64,000 bases of DNA from Galaxea fascicularis (GCA_948470475.1 OX419339.1:24125389-24189388), one strand, 5' to 3'. Shown: positions 42,495-51,810, counted from the stretch's first letter. Notes: generated from the letters alone by a model not told the origin. Numbers and translations: made by a program.

Positions 42495-43283
42495 ATGAAA
42501 TCTCCATCGAGTTACGACGGCGAGAGAATGATGCATTTTTGTCAATTTTGTCGGAGAGCATTTAGCCGTAAGTTCAACAGAATTCGACACGAGGCAGTAA
42601 GTTGTCCTAAAAGATTTGATGGCGAAGAAGAAGAAATGACCAGTCTTTCAAGAGGAAGAAAACTTAAAACGAAGGACTGAAACCTACGAAGCGGACAATA
42701 CGCAAGAAAATGGTGTAAATGAAGACCTTGATGAGGACGGGACGGTGGCGATGATGATGATGATGATGATGATGAGGATGAGGAGGATAACGAAGGCGAA
42801 AGTAACGAAGAAACTGACGAAGACGAACAAAATGTAGAAAGTGATACAGAAAATGAGACAGTTGATCCTTGGGAAAAACTATGAGAAGAAGTTATAAATG
42901 ACTTGAATTCAGCTCGGGAGGAACAGGTGGAAGAATATCTACGCCAGGGTTTGTCAAAGGATGATGCTCAGGCTCAAGCGTCTAACCGTCTGCTTCCTGT
43001 TTACCGCAAAAAGCTACGACACTTGTATTTACATTACCTGAGGTGATATCACAACCTAAAAACTGACTCGGTGCACAGAAAGGTCATGAAAACATTACCA
43101 AACTTTATGGAAGACGATGAAATGGAATATACGGAGGCCGTAGAAGCTGCCATCAGTAAGCGAAAGTACCTGTTGAACAGTCTGTTTGACGTGGAAGATA
43201 TTACTAAAGAAACATCGACTGATGACGACAACGTAACATTTGAAGCAAGGAAGAGAAAGTTTTACGAACCTTTTTACACTTGA
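42495..43283 (+). pseudogene. C2HC zinc-finger / acidic protein gene, broken
   Basis: From ATG 42495: MKSPSSYDGERMMHFCQFC then RKFNRIRHEAVSC, a C-x2-C-x12-H-x5-C finger, followed by a basic stretch. After a frameshift near 42670 comes EADNTQENG; after another near 42745 a poly-Asp/Glu run (gat repeat, 42751-42776), then VDPWEKL, stop, EEVINDLNSAREEQ ... LRHLYLHYL, stop, HRKVMKTLPNFMEDDEMEY ... ISKRKYLLNSLFDVEDI to the stop at 43283. The continuity of sense through two shifts and two stops indicates a once-intact protein of about 250 residues. It runs away from the polymerase on the opposite strand. I do not know its function; zinc finger plus acidic domain suggests nucleic-acid or chromatin contact. 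Confidence 0.7.
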
Positions 43284-43820
43284 TCAATTAAAAAAGCAAA
43301 TGAGATCTGCAACGACTGCCTTCATGTGTTACTGAGAATCAGGAGTGAATTTCTGTATTCAGTTGTGAAGATCAATGTGGAGAGTCGGTAGACTTTCCTG
43401 ATTTAGAGCCGCTTTGTGGTTTCGAGAGGGATTTATTTATAAATTCAGTGCAAGTTATACGAACTAATATTGTACTTAATAAAGATGATTCTTATGTTGA
43501 GAACTGATGATGGCGAATTTTTATTGGTCTTACGTTTTACACGGGGTACCCAAGCTGACTTGCTAGGGGAATCAATTACTTTCCGGCAATTAAAATTTGT
43601 TGGAGTCATTCTCAACCGTCTCTACAATGTTGCGAGCAATTTTGGGCAATCAATGAGCAACATTGCCGTGAGTCAATAGAGTTGTTCGGTCGACACATCG
43701 ACCAATTAAATGATTTTACTCAGAGCCACTCGGAGTAGTTTGAGAGCTCCTTTGCAGCTAACTCAGAGCAACTCTGAGCTATTAAGGAGCAGCTCAGAGC
43801 AGCGCAGAGTTAGTGGAAAA
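43284..43820. other. Spacer between two accessory genes of the Polinton-like element
   Basis: Probable 3' end of the preceding gene (aataaag near 43478). 43728-43786 (ctcggagtagtttgagagct, cagagcaactctgagc) is repeated at 51229-51283 near the right TIR. A second run of cagagc words makes short local hairpins. No ORF is supported. Confidence 0.5.
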
Positions 43821-44312
43821 ATGAAAGCAGCACGGAGGCGTCTCGCCAGACAGCAATCCCGCTCGCCAGTCTACACCACCTTTGAAGAGTTGTTTGCCAG
43901 CATCCCTTCACCTCCCAATCCTTTGCAATCAGTTCCATTTACATAGATCTCCACACGTCCGCTCGCCGAACCTTCACTCCAAACCTTCGCGCGTCCACTC
44001 GCCAAACCTTCACTTTCCGTTCTACCTACATCACATGGTCCTTCGCCTTCTGTTCTACCTACACCGCAAGGTCCCTCGCACGCTGATTCCTCACACACAT
44101 CTTCAGGTTCCCTTGTCACCGCCTTGCTTGCCAGGAAACGTTTTTTTCGACAGAAAGGAGCGGAACGGAAATGTCAGCAATGGCAAGAGGACGTTGCTCG
44201 GGAAAAGGAACGTAATAGCCAACAATGTCGCCGTCGCGCTGAACTCGATCAGCTACGCCAAGAAGCGGCTCGCAAATGTAAGGAGACTGTACCTGAAAAA
44301 ATTACCGTTTGA
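43821..44312 (+). pseudogene. Basic, Pro-rich/coiled-coil protein gene with one in-frame stop
   Basis: ATG at 43821 opens KAARRRLARQQSRSPVYTTF ... PLQSVPFT, a TAG at 43944-43946 interrupts, and the same frame continues through Pro/Ser repeats (PSVLPTPQGPSHADSSHTSS) into RKRFFRQKGAERKCQQWQED and an Arg/Lys/Glu/Gln-rich coiled coil ending at 44312. Without the stop it would be about 163 residues. The charged helical end resembles a bZIP-like or structural protein, but there is no clear leucine heptad. It is encoded in the same direction as the C2HC gene. Confidence 0.6.
43965..44133 (+). repeat. Pro/Ser-rich segment, partner of the inverted duplicate at 42217-42385
   Basis: Lies inside the basic Pro-rich gene, which is probably its original place because the reading frame continues smoothly on both sides here. 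At the other location it interrupts polymerase homology. Confidence 0.8.
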
Positions 44313-44613
44313 ATTTCAAACTTTTACGGAAGAACCCTTCTGCCATTTACCTGACACTTTTTCTCGTGATTTTGTCGGACTTTGATTTCGAATTAGAAAA
44401 TAGTTTATTGTTTGAAGATAGGATGTCGCGCTATTTTGCCATGTTAGTTGTCTATATTCCCTGGATAGTTTCTTATTTTACTTGGATTATTTGATTGTAA
44501 CCTTAGATTATACACGATTTTTACTGTTTCAATTCTGTCTGTATTATCGCACGTGCGTCCAGCGCGTCCCTAGTAACCGTTACTAAGCGCATTCATCGCA
44601 TGGTGATCGAGAC
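44313..44613. other. 3' flank of the basic protein gene
   Basis: AT-rich, no gene; ends at the inserted element at 44614. Confidence 0.35.
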
Positions 44614-45618
44614 TAGGGACCTTAAGATACCAGGACGGGACGAGCTAGGACGGCTACCGGAAGTAAATTTACTCAACCGGGCATGCGCACGAGAACTCTA
44701 GCAACATCTCTCTGCCGTCCTCGTCTCGTCGAAGACGTCATTTCGCCCGTTTAGCCGTCGTATCGAAAACGTGAGTATTTTGCTCTTGTTTTGCCTCGAC
44801 ATATGCTCCAATCGACCTTATTTTCAGTCATATTGATAAGAATGTTCCTAAGGTTCACATTTTTCGTGATTGTAGTGTATAATATTACGCTGAGATACGA
44901 AACTGAGATTAAAAATATTCCTCGTCTGTTCGTTTGTGTTTCAGCAGGTTTCAGTCAGTGTTCAGGCGGCGTCACGAGTATGCAAGCTCGAAGCGAAATT
45001 CAAACTGTATGCATTTAGAATATAGCAGTGTAAGTACAGTCGATAAAGTGTTGAATGCCATGAAAGCTTCTATCGAGCAATTAAAGTACCGTCACATTTT
45101 CAAACTGATGTTTAGCTGTTGTTTTTTCTACTAAACAGAACTTGATGCAATGTTTGTTTTATGTTTATAAAGCTTGTTACAATTACAGATCGAAATTTAA
45201 GTGTTCACCAAAAGTCAGGATTCTCCGGCGACAGAATTCTCAAACGCTCTGGTGCCTTCCGGTAAAAAGCCATCTGAAACAGGGCGGTCAGATTGTTGGT
45301 TTAAGTTTTTCATACGGAAATTCTGGCTGTTTCATTTAATAGAATACTTACATATGTTTGCTACGCTTGTAAATAAAAAGAAACTCAATATCGCTGATCA
45401 CCATCTCTTTTATGGTCCCTTTATAGTCTATAGGATGTCATTGCTTCTGTGAATGGCTTTTACGAAGTTCGAATTATTGCCGTCGCCGTCCTTTAGCTTT
45501 GCGAAAATGCACATCTTAAGCATTTTATTTTTGGCGGCACAACGGGGCCCTCGAAAGTTTCCCGCGTCCAGTGCCGTTCCCGTCCTAGCCCTCCCGTCGT
45601 CGTATCTTAAGGTCCCTA
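44614..45618. mobile_element. DNA transposon remnant with TAGGGACCTTAAGATAC ends
   Basis: Left end tagggaccttaagataccag...gctaggacgg and right end its imperfect complement (ccgtcctagcc...gtatcttaaggtccct), about 40 bp each. The 1-kb interior has no recognisable transposase. Just beyond the right end, 45620-45665 contains a tRNA B-box-like gtcggttcgatccc, possibly a SINE scrap. The ends resemble those of the shorter element at 45786, so the two may be relatives. Confidence 0.65.
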
Positions 45619-45785
45619 TTGTGAGTCCAAGGGTCGTCGGTTCGATCCCTGACACCTTCCATGTTTTTTTCTTTTTCTTTTTAACGGAGTCATCTTTTTT
45701 ATTACCTAAGTATAACCGTCTTGAAATCGACAACGCACTTTATAACAGTTCGCGTTGAAATGGTCCGGTGCCCAACCAATAATAG

Positions 45786-46008
45786 CGAACTTAAGCAAAG
45801 ACGTTTTTGAGACGCGGACGGTGACCGGAAGGAGAACACAACTGCTTTTGGTGTGCTCTGAACTCAACCAATCAGTTGGCAAGCCCTCGTTTAAGTATTT
45901 CAAACTCAACACCACTTTAAAAAGAATTGTAGCCAGCGCCAGGGAAAAGAAATGCCAACTTCCGGCTGCCGTTCGCGTCTCAAAAACGTCTCTGCTTAAG
46001 GTCCCTAA
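45786..46008. mobile_element. MITE with ~55-bp inverted ends
   Basis: Left cgaacttaagcaaagacgtt ... gagacgcggacgg and right ccgttcgcgtctcaaaaacg ... ctgcttaaggtccc pair over about 50 bases. The ccttaag core is shared with the larger neighbour. Non-coding. Confidence 0.78.
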
Positions 46009-46083
46009 AATTTTTTAATTTCACGACGGATACGAAGGTAAAAAACTTAAATCTTTTTTCGTCATATTACTGACTAAATAGAT

Positions 46084-46365
46084 TCAACAATCCTCACATA
46101 ACAATAAGTCCAACAAATCGCTCGTACGCATCTTCCACATATCCCGTTCGCGACACATGGCTCCGTACAACGGTTCGTAATATCGACTTGTCTCTACTTC
46201 GGTTTGCGTGGACTGAGAGATCGGTGCTTTCCCTTCTTGAATCCGTCGTCTGACGGCTTGCACGGTGAAGGTTTCGACTTGAAATCGTTTCGCCGCTAAT
46301 TCCTGGGCAATGCGCCATTCGCCATCGTTCTGTTGTCGCGCAATGTTAGTATTAATGGCATCCAA
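46084..46365 (-). CDS. Small ORF of the Polinton-like element, unknown function (possibly frameshifted start)
   Basis: Open minus-strand frame of about 93 codons rich in Arg, Glu and Gln (ARQQNDGEWRIAQELAAKRF, VRRRIQEGKAP, TQTEVETSRYYEPLYGAMC) ending LLCEDC. It has no ATG: the first codon available is TTG. An upstream ATG-started run (MERQELKRIMTEK, to about 46413) lies one base out of frame and stops shortly, so the natural start was probably lost by a frameshift near 46370-46385. The GC-rich codon use is like that of the polymerase. It may encode a small helical protein; family not recognised. Confidence 0.45.
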   Translation of the reverse strand: MDAINTNIARQQNDGEWRIAQELAAKRFQVETFTVQAVRRRIQEGKAPISQSTQTEVETSRYYEPLYGAMCRERDMWKMRTSDLLDLLLCEDC

Positions 46366-46540
46366 TGCTTGCCTTTTCAGTCATGATTCGTTTGAGCTCT
46401 TGTCTCTCCATTTTTATCTCTATAATGACGGGGTGTCGAACGGGTTAAATAGTTTTTCCTCTGCGAGAGTTCATGCGTGATAAAAATGAGGCAGAGACGA
46501 GTGGCGTGAACTTAACGAGACCTGTGTCTACAAAGAACAC
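46366..46540. other. Upstream of the small ORF, to the LTR insertion
   Basis: Contains tttttcctctgcgagagttc (about 46453-46472), repeated at the inner edge of the right TIR (about 51313-51332). Ends with AACAC, the target of the LTR retrotransposon. Confidence 0.5.
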
Positions 46541-46694
46541 TGTTATATCGTGGCTTTTGCTGGTTTTGTTACGTCATGTGTTGAGTTGCGTGTGTGCGCT
46601 TGCGCACTAGAAGACATTAAAGGAATACAGTTGTGTGTCTCATACGTTTCGTTGCTCACTGAGTATTTCGGCTCGGAGGTCCTCGGTTATAACA
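46541..46694 (+). repeat. 5' LTR of the Mag-like element
   Basis: 154 bp starting TGTTATATCG and ending GGTTATAACA; apparently identical to 50791-50944. Confidence 0.95.
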
Positions 46695-46697
46695 TTT

Positions 46698-46715
46698 TGG
46701 CGACGAGGATGGGAT
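46698..46715 (+). promoter_or_regulatory. Primer binding site, complementary to tRNA-Ser(GCT)
   Basis: TGGCGACGAGGATGGGAT, three bases inside the LTR, matches the complement of the 3' end of tRNA-Ser(GCT) plus CCA as I recall it. Confidence 0.82.
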
Positions 46716-46833
46716 CCTTTTGTGATTTACTACTGTTTCGTCGTATTTGTTACACCGGATGAAATTCTTTCAGTTCGTTTTGTTCGTTTGTACTTTCGCC
46801 CACGTGCTTGCTGGCGTGTTTGTGGTTGCCGCC

Positions 46834-48369
46834 ATGGCTTCACCGTTGCTTGGTTCTGTTGGAGAATTCGAACCGTCCTCTGAGGCTTTTACTGTGTACC
46901 TTGAAAGGCTTGACCAGTTCTTCGTAGCCAATGATATTGGCCAGTGTCCTGCTGATGCGACTGCAGCTGTTGTTCGGGAAGCCAGTAAGAAAAAAGTCGC
47001 CGTGATGATCTCCCTAATTGGTAAGAAGACGTACGGCACTCTTCGCGATTTGTGCAGTCCTGAGAATCCGAAAGAGAAAACCTTTGAGGCGTTATGTGAA
47101 TTACTGCGACAACATTTTAAGCCCAAACGATTGGAGGTTGCCGAATCTTACAGATTTCATCGATGCTGTCAAGAAGAAAATGAAACCGTGTCGGTTTACA
47201 GCGCTCGTTTGAGACATCTGGCTTCGACTTGTAATTATGGTGAGTTCCTGAGCCACTCGCTTCGTGACCAGTTCGTGTGTGGTATTCGCAATCCAGCTAC
47301 ACGGAAAAAACTCTTGAGTGAGGATCGAACATTTCAACAGGCCCTTCAAGTGGCTGTCGCCGACGAAATTGCAGCTAAAGAGACTTTACAAGTCCAACAA
47401 CAACAATTGTCTCAACCGGTGAATTCAGTTGCGAAGGAGTTTTCCACCATACCTTCCCTTTCCCGTGGAGATTCACGCACAAAGTCTGCATCACGGACAT
47501 CTCCTCGCCATGCTTCGTCTACGTCTCAGCAAGCGACGTCTTATGCTTGTTTTTCGTGTGGGAATTCTGACCATGTAAGATCGAAATGCCAATTTAGGAA
47601 CGTTGTTTGCCACAACTGCAACTTACGAGGACATATTGCTCGAGTTTGTAAGAAAGGTGGAGTGAATACCATGAGTTTCGAAGAAGAGTTCCCTCAGGAG
47701 CAGTTATCTGATGAAGATGAGTTGTATGTTGTTTATGATGTTAATGCTATGTCAAGATCTGAAATTTGTGTGCCCCTGAAGATTGAAAACAATGATTGTA
47801 GTATGCAGTTGGACACTGGGTGTGCACTGTCCCTCGCCCCAATTACTTTTGTGAAACAAGTATGCCCCAATGTTGAAATGAAACCCTCAAATGTTGTACT
47901 TTCAACCTACACTGGTGAAACTGTGCGCCCCTTGGGAGAAGCGTATGTGAATGTTGAGTACAAAGGATCACAGCATACACTTCCTTTGCTAGTTGTACGT
48001 GAGGGAACTACTGCCTTATTTGGTCGAAACTGGCTTTCTGATGTCAAACTGGATTGGACGAATTTGCCTGGTTTAAATCACATTGGACCCTTGCCATGTT
48101 GTTCCTCTACAAACCCTGTTCACCCAGAAAACCAGACATTAGAATCAGTCCTGGAACAATACAGTGAATTATTTCAGTCCCCACTTGGATGTTACACTGG
48201 GGATCCAGTTGTGCTAAATGAAAGTAAAGAGGCCAAATTTCACAAAGCCAGACCAGTTCCTTACGCCTTACAGTCAAAAGTGGAGAATGCTTTGCTGAAG
48301 ATGGAAAAGGATGGTGTGATTGAACGGGTGACGTCTGCGAGCAGTGCAGCTCCTATTGTAGTCGTTTAG
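46834..48369 (+). CDS. Gag-protease ORF of the Mag-like element (truncated into RT)
   Basis: I choose ATG 46834 because it has a full gccgccATGG context and the following MASPLLGSVGEF starts typical gag; an earlier in-frame ATG (46759) would add a hydrophobic leader. Gag is followed by two CCHC knuckles (CFSCGNSDHVRSKC at residue 239 and CHNCNLRGHIARVC at 259), protease LDTGC (D327) and the RT N-terminus (VPYALQSKVENALLKMEKDG). It ends at APIVVV plus a stop created at a deletion junction (about 48366). Gag and protease could still be made. Confidence 0.9.
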   Translation: MASPLLGSVGEFEPSSEAFTVYLERLDQFFVANDIGQCPADATAAVVREASKKKVAVMISLIGKKTYGTLRDLCSPENPKEKTFEALCELLRQHFKPKRLEVAESYRFHRCCQEENETVSVYSARLRHLASTCNYGEFLSHSLRDQFVCGIRNPATRKKLLSEDRTFQQALQVAVADEIAAKETLQVQQQQLSQPVNSVAKEFSTIPSLSRGDSRTKSASRTSPRHASSTSQQATSYACFSCGNSDHVRSKCQFRNVVCHNCNLRGHIARVCKKGGVNTMSFEEEFPQEQLSDEDELYVVYDVNAMSRSEICVPLKIENNDCSMQLDTGCALSLAPITFVKQVCPNVEMKPSNVVLSTYTGETVRPLGEAYVNVEYKGSQHTLPLLVVREGTTALFGRNWLSDVKLDWTNLPGLNHIGPLPCCSSTNPVHPENQTLESVLEQYSELFQSPLGCYTGDPVVLNESKEAKFHKARPVPYALQSKVENALLKMEKDGVIERVTSASSAAPIVVV

Positions 48370-50738
48370 ATGATATCCTGGTTGCTGGCACAGATGAAGA
48401 GGACCACCTTTGCACACTATCCCTAGTTTTGGAGCGACTTCTTAGTGCCGGATTCAAACTGAACAAGACAAAGTGCAAATTTCTTCAATCGTCAGTGGTC
48501 TACCTTGGTCATGTGATAGATGGAGAGGGCTTACACCCCACTGAGGATAAACTAAAAGCCATCCGTGATGCTCCCAGACCCAAAGATGTAACTGCCTTGA
48601 AGTCTTTTCTGGGACTTATAATGTTCTATTCGCGTTTCATGCCTCATCATTCTACAGTACTAGCACCTTTACATCAGCTACTTAGGAAAGGTACTCCATG
48701 GAGGTGGTCGAAAGTTGAAGAAGATGCATTTGTTGCAGCAAAGCAGCTCATCCTCAACTCACAAACATTGGTGCATTATGACCATACATTGCCGCTTTTC
48801 CTCTCGTGTGATGCTTCATCTTATGGCGCTGGAGCAGTCCTGTCGCATCAAATTGATGGACAATTTCGACCTGTGGCTTTTCCTTCTTGCACCTTGACCC
48901 ATGCTCAACAAAATTACTCCCAGCTAGAAAAGGAGACCTTCAGCATCATCTTTGGATTGAAGCGATTCCGACAGTACCTGTATGGCTGTTCCTTTACAAT
49001 TTTAACTGACCATCGACCTTTGCTGACTCTCTTGGGTCCTCAGAAACCTGTTCCTGCTCATGCAGCAGCACGACTTCAAAGATGGGCACTTATCCTTGCT
49101 TCATACAACTACAGGATTGAGTATCGCAGTACTGGAGCACATGCAGATGCAGACAGCATGTCTCGTCTTCCTCTACCTCAGACATGGTCACCCAGATGTG
49201 AAAATGTTGAATGCTACTTCTTGGACACTGAAGTTGTGACTAATGTGACCAGTCAGATGATCAAGAAAGAGACTCAGGTGGATCCAGTTTTGTCTCAAGT
49301 GTACAATTATGTCATTAGTGGCTGGCCATGTGTAGTGGATCCCACCCTGGTACCATTTAAGACTCGGAGAGACGAATTAAGTACCCAGCAAGGCTGCATA
49401 TTATGGGGTGCTCGAGTTATTGTCCCTCCTTCACTCCAAGAGAAAGTGTTGCAAGAACTGCATGACACTCACCCCGGAATATCTCGAATGAAAGCGTTAG
49501 CAAGATCTTATGTGTGGTGGCCCAACATTGATTCTCATATTGAAAGAACTGTTTCTTCATGTAGCACGTGCCAGTCTATGAGATCAAATCCTCCTACCGT
49601 TCAGATTCATCCTTGGACCTACCCAACACGACCGTGGTCTCGTATTCATGTAGATTTTGCTGGGCCAGTCTCTGGATGTACTTACCTTGTTGTTGTAGAT
49701 GCTTACGGCAAATTCCCAGAGGTAGTCAAAATGACTAATACGTCAGCTAGAGCAACTGTTACTGCATTGCGAGACATCTTCAGCAGACACGGTCTTCCAG
49801 AAATCATCGTGTCCGACAATGGGCCACAATTTACGGCTACAGAATTTCAACGATTTTGTTCAAACAATGGAATTTTGCACCGTACTTCAGCAGCGTACAA
49901 GCCATCCACAAATGGACAAGCTGAACGTGTTGTGCAGATTTTGAAATCAGCTATTAAACAAGCCCATGTTACGAATGCTGACGTAGCTGCTGTCATCGCC
50001 AAATATTTGTTGGTTTACCGAAACACGCCACATTCTACAACAGGTGAATCACCTTCGATGCTTCTTATGGGCCGGAGACTCCGCACCCGCCTGGATTTGC
50101 TGAAACCTTCAGTTGAAAAACACGTTGAGGCTCGCCAATACAGTACAATGCTAAGTCGCACCGCACATAGAGGCCTTCGCCAGTTCAATGCCGGTGATCC
50201 TGTTCTGGCTCGTAATTATGGAAGGGGAGAGAAATGGGTGCGTGGAGTAATTAGTGAGGTCCTTGGTTCTCGTCATTACATTGTCGAGGTGGCAGGTAAT
50301 TTGTGGAAACGACATGTGGACCAACTGTTGAGACGTCCTGAAGATGCTGCTCCAACGTGTCGCCCTTCAGTGGTTGAACACCGGTCTGTGCCACTTGATG
50401 TGTCCCCTGATATGGACCAGCCTTGCGAGATGGTTCCTGATTCAAGTATTCCGTTTGCTCCTATACCTACTACGCTGGATGAGCCCCCTTTGATTGTTAC
50501 TCGGGAAGATCCTCACCTGGCAAACCAGTTACCAACAGTGTCAAAGCCAATTACTAACACTGCCATGTTTTCTCAACCTAGTTCATTGCCCGAGATTTCT
50601 GATTCTGTCAGTGCCGATGACACCTTGTTAGTTCACCCGAATTCTTCATGTGGAAATTCTGTTAACACTGAAAAACGTTATCCTACCAGGACAACTCATA
50701 GGCTTCCTAGCTATTTGAAAGATTACGAGTTAAAGTGA
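48366..50738 (+). pseudogene. RT C-terminus, RNase H and integrase of the Mag-like element (separated by deletion)
   Basis: Frame starts at the junction with LDDILVAG (the Y/LDD catalytic motif) and is intact to the stop at 50738. RNase H: LSCDASSYGAGAVLS, LEKETFSIIFGLKRF, TDHRPL. Integrase: H2C2 finger (HDTHPG ... CSTCQSM), core HVDFAGP, SDNGPQF and NGQAERV with 35 residues between the last two, then a C-terminal chromodomain-free tail. RT fingers and most of the palm (about 130 residues, about 400 bp) are gone and the frame differs from gag, so no functional RT can be made. RNase H and integrase parts look undamaged. Confidence 0.92.
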
Positions 50739-50779
50739 TGGCAGTAACTGACCAAGAAACTTTCTTTTCTTTTTCTTTT

Positions 50780-50790
50780 AAGGGGGGAAA
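50780..50790 (+). promoter_or_regulatory. Polypurine tract
   Basis: AAGGGGGGAAA directly before the 3' LTR. Confidence 0.85.
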
Positions 50791-50944
50791 TGTTATATCG
50801 TGGCTTTTGCTGGTTTTGTTACGTCATGTGTTGAGTTGCGTGTGTGCGCTTGCGCACTAGAAGACATTAAAGGAATACAGTTGTGTGTCTCATACGTTTC
50901 GTTGCTCACTGAGTATTTCGGCTCGGAGGTCCTCGGTTATAACA
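50791..50944 (+). repeat. 3' LTR of the Mag-like element
   Basis: 154 bp, no difference seen from the 5' LTR; followed by AACAC. Confidence 0.95.
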
Positions 50945-51013
50945 AACACCACCTCCCGCAATGCCTCCCCCTCGTAGGTATAAGAGTTCGTGAGAGGTCT
51001 TACATTGGCGGAG

Positions 51014-51195
51014 GGCGATTTTTCTCGACCATGTTAAAACAACGGGGCGACTTATCTCGACCTTGTCAAAACATTAGGGCGACTTCATTCGACCATGCTA
51101 AACATGAGGGCGACTTTTCTCGACCTTTTATTTGACCTTGTTAAAACATCAGGGCGACTTTTTTGGACCTTGTTAAAACAACAGGGCGACTTTTC
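51014..51195. repeat. Tandem repeat near the right TIR, ~30-36 bp unit
   Basis: About six imperfect copies of ggcgacttttctcgaccttg-ttaaaacatca. Lies between the LTR insertion and the right TIR. No ORF. Confidence 0.85.
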
Positions 51196-51228
51196 TCGTT
51201 TGAAATTCACTGCATTTTTCAATATCAC

Positions 51229-51283
51229 TCTGAGTAGTTTGAGAGCTCCTTTGCGCTAAGTCAGAGCAACTCTGAGCGCTGGA
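51229..51283. repeat. Copy of the internal motif at 43728-43786
   Basis: ctctgagtagtttgagagct ... gtcagagcaactctgagcgc, same orientation as the internal copy. Confidence 0.75.
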
Positions 51284-51330
51284 TAGTAGGTAGATAATTT
51301 CTTCTTTTTATTTTTTCCTCTGCGAGAGTT

Positions 51331-51810
51331 CACGCGTGTATCCTCGTTTTGTGTCACGTGACGGAGAGACCTCTCTAAAAGAGGCGAGTGTCTCCTCATT
51401 TTTCTCATTTCGCCTAAAGCAAGAATCGGGTGAAGATCAAGCCATCTAACCCTACAACAATAGCGTTCCACTGTCTTGCTAACAATAGCGTTGCGCCGTC
51501 TCGCTAACCCTAGAACAATAGCGTTTCGACGTCTCGCTAACCCTAGAACAATAGCGTTCCACCGTCTTGCTAACCCTAACCTAGAACAATAGCGTTCTAC
51601 CGTCTTGCTAACCCTAAAACAATAGACATGGCCACCATCTTGGATTGAACAATAGAACCTCCAGGCCTGGTTCCTCGGCTCAGTAGGCCACCTTCCTCGG
51701 CAAAAAGAGCCACGCCCTTTTTAAACAATAGACATCCTCGAAAACAATAGAAATAATGAGATGCATTGGCTCTTGATTGGCTACTTGCCCTATAAGCGAC
51801 TATAACTACT
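51331..51810. repeat. Right terminal inverted repeat of the Polinton-like element
   Basis: Reverse complement of 37539-38150, shorter because it has fewer of the ~35-bp internal units. The outer 250 bp differ at about three bases. Followed by AAAATT. Confidence 0.92.

Larger units (their letters stand above)
46541..50944 (+). mobile_element. Ty3/gypsy (Mag-like) LTR retrotransposon inserted in the Polinton-like element
   Basis: 4404 bp, 154-bp LTRs with palindromic ends TGTTATA/TATAACA, target duplication AACAC (46536-46540 and 50945-50949), tRNA-Ser primer site and purine tract. The two LTRs look identical, so the insertion is recent. Standard order gag, protease, RT, RNase H, integrase. 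The RT core has been deleted, joining the start of RT directly to just before its LDD motif in another frame, so the copy is defective. Short LTRs and a Ser primer fit the Mag lineage. Confidence 0.95.
37539..51810. mobile_element. Polinton/Maverick-like element with TIRs and 6-bp target duplication
   Basis: Inverted termini beginning AGTAGTTATAGTCGCTTATA at 37539 and ending with the complement at 51810, each flanked by AAAATT (37533-37538 and 51811-51816). TIRs of about 0.5-0.6 kb, 5'-AG termini and a 6-bp duplication are the classic Polinton signature. The total is 14.27 kb, of which 4.4 kb is an inserted LTR retrotransposon; without it the element is about 9.86 kb. Contents: decayed protein-primed polymerase (minus), a C2HC/acidic gene (plus), a basic Pro-rich gene (plus), a small minus ORF, and tandem repeats near the right end. 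I could not find the integrase, packaging ATPase, protease or capsid genes of a full Polinton. It is therefore either an internally deleted copy or a slimmer relative. Confidence 0.88.

Noticed and set aside
45428..45733. 101-codon minus ORF reading VSGIEPTTLG
   Set aside because: This phrase is a typical translation of a tRNA B-box region in SINE-like repeats, not a gene.
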